Part shown: positions 59,015 to 64,000 of the stretch, piece by piece
How positions within the stretch are numbered: the first letter of the stretch is position 1
Layout of the letters: every line of letters begins with the position of its first letter
DNA from: Promicromonospora sukumoe 327MFSha3.1
GTDB lineage: Bacteria; Actinomycetota; Actinomycetes; Actinomycetales; Cellulomonadaceae
DNA: 64,000 bases
Assembly (NCBI RefSeq): GCF_000385135.1
Contig: NZ_ARQM01000017.1
Location: forward strand, 62,001-126,000
Direction of reading: 5' to 3'
Position numbers and translations under genes: made by a program
Notes under the pieces: model-generated
Databases searched by the model: none
The model's input: only the letters and a program-made list of their open reading frames with translations
Told to the model about the DNA's origin: nothing

Positions 59015-61272
59015 GCCACCCCCGAGCCGCCACGCTCCCGCTCGCCACCCGGATCGGCCAGGTCAACCAGCGCCTCAAGGGCTGGGAGGCCGTGCGGTGG
59101 GTCGACGGCGCTCCCCGCGTCACCGACGTCCTGCGGCGCGAGGTGGACCGCTGGGGCGGGCTCGGGGCGCTGTACGGCGTGCTCCGCGCCGACCCGTGGT
59201 CCGCGGTGCGCTGGGACAACGGCATCCCGCCCGAGCGCAGCGCCGAGGCCTACGCCGCGGTGCAGGAGCACGTGAACACCCACGGCGACGGCATCCCGGT
59301 GCTGTTCGTCGAGGAGGCACCGCACGGCCTGATGGCGCTCGGCGGCACCACGCTGCCCGTGAACCTCGCGCTCGGCGCCGGCATGGACGCCGACCTGACC
59401 GAGGAGCTTGCCGCCGCCGTCGCCGCCGAGGCCCGGGCGCGCGGCACGCACGTCGCGCTCGTCTCCGGGCTCGACGTGCTGCGCGACCCGCGCTGGGGCC
59501 GCGCCGAGGAGTGCTTCTCGGAGGACCCGGCGCTGGCCGCCCTGCTGGTCGAGGCCACGGTGCGCGGCATGCAGGGCACCTCCGCGCCCGGAGAGGCGAT
59601 CGACGGCGCGCACGTCGCCGTCGTCGCCAAGCACCTCGCCGGGCAGGGCGCCGGGATCGGCGGGCGCAACGGCTCGGGCGCGCCCGTCGGCCGCCGCGAG
59701 CTCGGCGAGATTCACCTGCGCCCCGCGTACGCCGCCGCCCGTGCGGGCGTCGCCGGCTTCATGGCCGCCTACAACGACGTCGACGGCGTGCCGTGCAGCG
59801 CCAACGAGGAGCTGCTCACCGGCACCCTGCGCGAGCAGTGGGGCTGGGACGGCGTGGTCATGGCCGACGGCACCGCGATCGACCGGCTGCGCGACAGCTC
59901 GCCCGACCCCGCCTTCGCCGCCGCGCTCGCCCTGCGGGCCGGCGTCGACCTCAGCCTGTGGGACGAGGCGTTCACGCACCTGGAGCCCGCGATCGAGCGC
60001 GGCCTGGTCGACGTGGCCGTCCTGGACCGCGCCGCCGACCGGGTGCTGGCCCTCAAGCGCCGCCTCGGCCTGTTCGGCGACCCGGTGCCGGGCGTCCCGG
60101 TCGAGCGCGACGTCGTCGCCCTCGTCGAGCGGGCCGCTCGCCAGTCCGTCGTGCTGGTGGACGACGGCGGCGTGCTGCCGCTGCGGCCCGGCCAGACCCT
60201 CGCCGTCGTGGGGCCCAACGCCGACGACCTGGACGCCCAGCTCGGCGACTACACGCCGCCGCGCCCCGCGCCCGACCCCGGCGCCTCGACGGTCCGGTCG
60301 GCACTGGCCGCGCGGTTCGGCGCCGACCGGGTGCGGCACGCCGCGGGCAGCCGCCTGCGCGGCCCGCTCGACGACCCGGCCGCGCTCGACGCGGTGCGCG
60401 CCGCCGCCGCCGGCGCCGACGTGTGCGTGGTGGTGCTCGGCGGGACCAGCCGCCGCACCTACGACGACGAGTTCGCCGACAACGGCGCCGTTGACGGCCC
60501 CGCGCTCGACACGACCAACGGCGAGGGCGTGGACCTGTCCTCGGTCGCCCTCCCGCAGGCACAGCTCGACGTGGTCCGGGCCGCGCGCGCCGGCGGCACG
60601 CCCGTCGTCGGCGTCGTGCTGGACGGGCGGCCGCGAGCCCTGACCGAGCTCCGCCCGCTGGTCGACGCGCTGCTGGTGGTCCCGTTCCCCGGCCCGACGG
60701 GCGGCGAGGCGATCGCGGCCGCGCTCTGCGACGGCACGGCGTCGGGCCGCCTCCCGGCCACCTTCCCGGCCGCGGACGGCGTCATGCCCGTGGCGCACGA
60801 CGAGCGCATGGAGACGGCGCGCGGGTACGTGGACACGGACGTGCTGGCGAGGCTGCCGCTCGGCACCGCGCACCTGCCGGGCGTCACCCTGGGCCTGGCC
60901 GGCGAGGCGGTCTCGGTCGCCGCGTCCGCGCTGGCCACCGGCGCGGCGGCGCACCTGACCGTCGAGGTCACCAACACGAACGCGGCCGAGGCGTCGCTGT
61001 CCGTGCCGCTGTACGGTCGGCGCCACGAGCCCGGCGTCCGGCCGCGGCGGCGGACCCTCCTGGCGGTGCGCCGGGTGACGGTGGCGGCCGGCGCCACGGC
61101 GGCCGTGCCGTTCGACCTCGGCCTGGACGAGCTCGGGTCCTGGGCCTCCGGCGCGCCGGAGGCGGCGCCGGTCACGCTCAGCGTGTGGTGCACGCCAGAA
61201 TCGGACCCGCCCGCCCACGCCCTACCGGTCCGCGTGACCGACCAGAACGGAGCCACCCCATGGGAGCGATGA
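59011..61272 (+). CDS. GH3-family glycosidase, intracellular
   Basis: 753 residues without a signal peptide. The (beta/alpha)8 domain is PVLFVEEAPHGLMALGGTTL (the substrate-binding loop), SGLDVLRDPRWGRAEECFSE, VAVVAKHLAGQGAGIGGRNG and nucleophile Asp in WDGVVMADGTAIDRL (about residue 286). The C-terminal alpha/beta sandwich (SVVLVDDGGVLPLRPGQTLA) and a fibronectin-type tail follow. Usual GH3 activities are beta-glucosidase, beta-xylosidase or beta-N-acetylglucosaminidase. The K-H-F/G-D-T and D-H/D triad of hexosaminidase-type NagZ is not obvious, so a beta-glucosidase-like enzyme is likelier. It acts on imported sugar beside GH125. Confidence 0.9.
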   Translation: MSHPRAATLPLATRIGQVNQRLKGWEAVRWVDGAPRVTDVLRREVDRWGGLGALYGVLRADPWSAVRWDNGIPPERSAEAYAAVQEHVNTHGDGIPVLFVEEAPHGLMALGGTTLPVNLALGAGMDADLTEELAAAVAAEARARGTHVALVSGLDVLRDPRWGRAEECFSEDPALAALLVEATVRGMQGTSAPGEAIDGAHVAVVAKHLAGQGAGIGGRNGSGAPVGRRELGEIHLRPAYAAARAGVAGFMAAYNDVDGVPCSANEELLTGTLREQWGWDGVVMADGTAIDRLRDSSPDPAFAAALALRAGVDLSLWDEAFTHLEPAIERGLVDVAVLDRAADRVLALKRRLGLFGDPVPGVPVERDVVALVERAARQSVVLVDDGGVLPLRPGQTLAVVGPNADDLDAQLGDYTPPRPAPDPGASTVRSALAARFGADRVRHAAGSRLRGPLDDPAALDAVRAAAAGADVCVVVLGGTSRRTYDDEFADNGAVDGPALDTTNGEGVDLSSVALPQAQLDVVRAARAGGTPVVGVVLDGRPRALTELRPLVDALLVVPFPGPTGGEAIAAALCDGTASGRLPATFPAADGVMPVAHDERMETARGYVDTDVLARLPLGTAHLPGVTLGLAGEAVSVAASALATGAAAHLTVEVTNTNAAEASLSVPLYGRRHEPGVRPRRRTLLAVRRVTVAAGATAAVPFDLGLDELGSWASGAPEAAPVTLSVWCTPESDPPAHALPVRVTDQNGATPWER

Positions 61273-62558
61273 CGCGAACCCCGCTCGACCCCGCGATCAC
61301 GACGGTCCTGACCCACGCCGCCGACCGGGCGCGCGCCACCTCCGGCGCGCGCGTGGGCGACATGGTCGAGGCCGCGCTGCTGCGCACCCTGACCGACACC
61401 GTGACCATGGGCGACGACGGCACCGCGTTCGTCATCACCGGCGACATCCCGGCCATGTGGATGCGCGACTCGACCACGCAGCTCACGCCGTACCTGCGGT
61501 TCCTCGGCTCGTGCCCGCCGCTGGCCGACCTCGTGGCGGCCGTGGTGCGCCGTCAGCTCGCGAGCCTGGACCACGACCCGTACGCGAACGCCTTCAACGA
61601 CGGCCCGACGGGCGCGCACTACGACCCGGACGACGTCTGCGACGACCCGCACGTCTGGGAGCAGAAGTACGAGATCGACAGCCTGGCCTACCCCGTCACG
61701 CTGGCGCACACGCTGTGGCGGGCCACGGGCCGCACCGACGTGTTCGACGAGCGCGCCCACCGGGTGCTGACCACGATCGTGGCCCAGCTCCGCACCGAGC
61801 AGGACCACGACGCCTCGCCCTACCGGTTCGAGCGGGAGACCGAGATCCCGACCGAGACGCTGGCGCGCGAGGGCCGCGGCACCGCCGTCGGCCGCACGGG
61901 CATGACCTGGAGCGGGTTCCGCCCCTCGGACGACGCCTGCACCTACGGCTATAACGTCCCGGCCAACCTGTTCGCGGCGCAGGCCCTGCTGGCCGTCGCG
62001 GAGATCGCGGCCGAGGTGCTCGACGACGCGGCCCTGGCCGCGGACGCGCGGGCGCTGTCCGGGGAGCTGGTCGCCGGGGTCGCGGAGTTCGGCGTCGTCG
62101 CCGGGCCGGACGGCGCGCGCGTCTACGCCTACGAGGTGGACGGGCTCGGCGCCGCGCTCCTGATGGACGACGCCAACACCCCGTCGCTGCTGTCGCTGCC
62201 GCTCAACGCCCCGGACGTGCTCGACGCCGAGGTGTGGCGCGCGACGCGCGAGCTGGTGCTCAGCCCCGCCAACCCGTACTACGTGACCGGCACGGCGGCG
62301 AGCGGCATCGGCAGCCCGCACACCAGGCCGGGCCGGGTCTGGCCGATCGCGCTGGCCGTCGAGGCGCTCACGGGCACGGCCGAGGACCGGGTGCGGATCC
62401 TCGACGTGCTCGCCCGGACCGACGCCGGCACGGGCCGCATGCACGAGTCGTTCGACGCCTCCGACCCGGCGGCGTACTCGCGGCCGTGGTTCTCCTGGGC
62501 CGACTCGATGTTCTGCGAGGTCGCGCTGGTGGTCGCGGAGGAGTCCGCCGGCTCGTAG
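61260..62558 (+). CDS. GH125 exo-alpha-1,6-mannosidase
   Basis: 432 residues, family GH125 (formerly DUF1237), an inverting (alpha/alpha)6 enzyme that removes alpha-1,6-linked mannose, for example from N-glycan-derived mannosides. Family motifs: ITGDIPAMWMRDSTTQLTPY (substrate Asp region), VWEQKYEIDSLAYPVTLAHT, GMTWSGFRPSDDACTYGYNV (catalytic acid Asp region) and HESFDASDPAAYSRPWFSWA. Cytoplasmic. CGGAG precedes the ATG at 61260; a second ATG at 61269 overlaps the GH3 stop. It closes the importer operon. Confidence 0.93.
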   Translation: MGAMTRTPLDPAITTVLTHAADRARATSGARVGDMVEAALLRTLTDTVTMGDDGTAFVITGDIPAMWMRDSTTQLTPYLRFLGSCPPLADLVAAVVRRQLASLDHDPYANAFNDGPTGAHYDPDDVCDDPHVWEQKYEIDSLAYPVTLAHTLWRATGRTDVFDERAHRVLTTIVAQLRTEQDHDASPYRFERETEIPTETLAREGRGTAVGRTGMTWSGFRPSDDACTYGYNVPANLFAAQALLAVAEIAAEVLDDAALAADARALSGELVAGVAEFGVVAGPDGARVYAYEVDGLGAALLMDDANTPSLLSLPLNAPDVLDAEVWRATRELVLSPANPYYVTGTAASGIGSPHTRPGRVWPIALAVEALTGTAEDRVRILDVLARTDAGTGRMHESFDASDPAAYSRPWFSWADSMFCEVALVVAEESAGS

Positions 62559-64000
62559 TCACGCCGTCCGCGGCGCGTCCGGCGGGATCAGGCCGAGCTG
62601 CCCCGCCTTCGCGAGGGCGCTGGTGCGGCTGGACGCGTTGAGCTTGCGGTAGACCTTGCGCACCTGGGTGCGCACGGTGTTGACCGAGACGCCGTGGTCC
62701 GCCGCGATCCGCACGGCGCTGTCCCCGGCGGCCAGCCCGACCAGCACCGCCCGCTCGCGCCGGGTCAGCAGCACGATCGGGCCGGACGCCGGGTTCCGCG
62801 CGTCGTCGAGGGTGCGGGTCATCCCCAGGTCCTGCGGATCGGTGCCGGTCAGGTGGCACAGCTCCAGCACCTCGTCCCGCGGGAACAGCGCGAACGGCGC
62901 GAGCAGCCCCTGCCGGCCGAGCTCGACGGCGTGCAGGAACCGCGCCCGCGCCTCGTCGGTCTCGCCGGAGCGCAGGTGCACCACGGCGATGACGAGCTGG
63001 AGCTCGAGCGCGTCCCGCGGGGTCACCCCGGCGTCCCGCATCGCCCGCCCGGCGACCGTCAGCGCGCCGTCGGAGTCGCCGGCCAGCAGCCGCACCCGGG
63101 CCGCGGGCGGTAGCAGCCGGCCGGTGGTCGCGGCGGTCTCGGCCAGAGCCACCACGCGGTTGCCCTCGCCGGTCGCGGCGAGCAGGTCGGCGTGCGCCCG
63201 CAGCAGCACCGGGTGCGCGTCCGGGCCGGGCCGCATGCCCATCCCGTGCGCGAAGCAGGCCGCGTCGAGTCCCAGCAGCCCGTTCACCGGCTCGTCGAAG
63301 GCCACCGAGTACGCCGCCCACGCGGCCGCGAGGAACGGCCAGAGGTCGCCCGGGTCCTCGGCGCTGCCCGCCTGGTCCAGGGCCTGCTCCGCGGCGTACG
63401 CGTCGAGCCGGTCGATCGCGAGGAGGGCCCGCGCGATGACGGCGCCCAGCAGCAGGTGGTGCTCCAGCCACTCCGGGACCGGTCCGCACTGCCCGATGCG
63501 GTCCAGCCAGCTCTCGGCCATGGCGTGGTGCCCGCGCACCGCCGCGAGCAGCGCGAGGTTCGCGCACGCGGCGGCGCCCGCGAAGTGCTGGAACGGCGGC
63601 GGGCCGGCCTGCTCGTAGGCGCGGCGCAGGTGGCCGATCGCGACGGCGGGCCGCCCGGCCAGCATCGCCGTCACGCCCCGGTTCAGGGCGATCAGGCCGG
63701 GCCGCCCCACCCGGCGGTCGGCACTCCAGGGCAGGGCGCCGGCGTCGTCGGTCCGGAGCAGGTGCTCCTCGACCCAGGCGCCGATGCCCTCCGCGGTCCG
63801 GTACTGGCCGCGGGTCCGCGCCGCGTGCATCGCCAGCGCGCCCGCCGCGATCATGTCGCCGGGCCGCGTGAACGAGCGCAGCCGCTTGGACAGGCGCACG
63901 CCGTGCAGCTCGAACAGGCGCATCGTGGCGCGCAGGTGGGCGTCGTCGCCGGCCTCGGCGAGCTGGTAGGCCAGCACGCCCGCCATGAGCAGCCGCGGAC
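62559..64000 (-). CDS. LuxR-family (LAL-type) regulator, N-terminal part outside window
   Basis: The visible 479 residues are the C-terminal part of a large LuxR regulator. An array of helical pairs resembling TPRs (NRGVTAMLAGRPAVAIGHLR, EWLEHHLLLGAVIARALLAI, ALELQLVIAVVHLRSGETDE) ends in a LuxR helix-turn-helix (VLLTRRERAVLVGLAAGDSA, HGVSVNTVRTQVRKVYRKLN). The frame is open to the last base, so the start, and probably an ATPase domain, lie beyond. Convergent with GH125, with no gap between their stops. Target unknown. Confidence 0.88.
   Translation of the reverse strand, partial: PRLLMAGVLAYQLAEAGDDAHLRATMRLFELHGVRLSKRLRSFTRPGDMIAAGALAMHAARTRGQYRTAEGIGAWVEEHLLRTDDAGALPWSADRRVGRPGLIALNRGVTAMLAGRPAVAIGHLRRAYEQAGPPPFQHFAGAAACANLALLAAVRGHHAMAESWLDRIGQCGPVPEWLEHHLLLGAVIARALLAIDRLDAYAAEQALDQAGSAEDPGDLWPFLAAAWAAYSVAFDEPVNGLLGLDAACFAHGMGMRPGPDAHPVLLRAHADLLAATGEGNRVVALAETAATTGRLLPPAARVRLLAGDSDGALTVAGRAMRDAGVTPRDALELQLVIAVVHLRSGETDEARARFLHAVELGRQGLLAPFALFPRDEVLELCHLTGTDPQDLGMTRTLDDARNPASGPIVLLTRRERAVLVGLAAGDSAVRIAADHGVSVNTVRTQVRKVYRKLNASSRTSALAKAGQLGLIPPDAPRTA

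Overview
The window is high-GC (roughly 70% or more) actinobacterial DNA, with third codon positions almost all G or C. The gene set (carbohydrate ABC importers without their own ATPases, LacI regulators, GH3/GH5/GH43/GH125 enzymes, MerR and TetR regulators, many leaderless promoters) suggests a plant- or soil-associated member of the Micrococcales, perhaps Promicromonosporaceae or a relative. That placement is inferred from gene content and composition. No marker gene was compared.

Layout. 1-1.6 kb: a divergent EamA transporter/LysR regulator pair. 1.7-13.7 kb: tRNA-Gly(TCC) with a terminator, then an accessory-looking stretch of small uncharacterised proteins, a large STAND NTPase with nine 42-residue TPRs, a DrrAB-type ABC exporter, a short-chain dehydrogenase with an apparent 3' frameshift, a lipoprotein, a DUF1990 protein, a methyltransferase, and a decayed partial duplicate of a neighbouring membrane-protein gene. 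13.9-23.6 kb: mixed metabolism and transport, including an alanine/glycine:cation symporter, a drug-type MFS exporter with a MerR regulator fused to a sliding-clamp-like domain, a TetR/RidA pair sharing an operator, an MHS-family MFS importer, an SRPBCC protein and a RibD-C protein. 23.6-31 kb: a HEAT-repeat protein, four copies of a 56-bp palindromic repeat, a large secreted enzyme of unassigned family, and a MerR-controlled hydrolase.

31-46 kb: sugar-use genes (LacI, secreted GH43, then an ABC importer divergent from an intracellular GH43 with its own LacI), interrupted by an epimerase/TetR pair and an ABC exporter divergent from a NarL-type two-component system. 46-51.2 kb: AI-2E exporter-type protein, zinc alcohol dehydrogenase, XRE regulator, and an ACC deaminase with a GntR regulator. 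51.2-51.8 kb: a non-coding repeat cluster with two large dyads and repeated 12-mers. 51.8-62.6 kb: a LacI-controlled divergon. One arm is LacI, a GH5 beta-mannosidase-like enzyme and a D-aminoacylase-like amidohydrolase. The other is a Tat lipoprotein binding protein, two permeases, GH3 and GH125 exo-alpha-1,6-mannosidase. It reads as an importer and hydrolase set for mannose-containing oligosaccharides such as N-glycan core fragments. The window ends inside a LuxR-family regulator.

Regulatory sequence is unusually legible. At least twelve genes have TANNNT 6-7 nt before the start codon with no Shine-Dalgarno sequence, as expected for leaderless mRNAs. Three further genes linked to MerR regulators have a -10-like hexamer 6 nt before the start plus a 19-bp spacer to the -35. 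Candidate operators with matching sequence were found for one MerR, one TetR and several LacI regulators.
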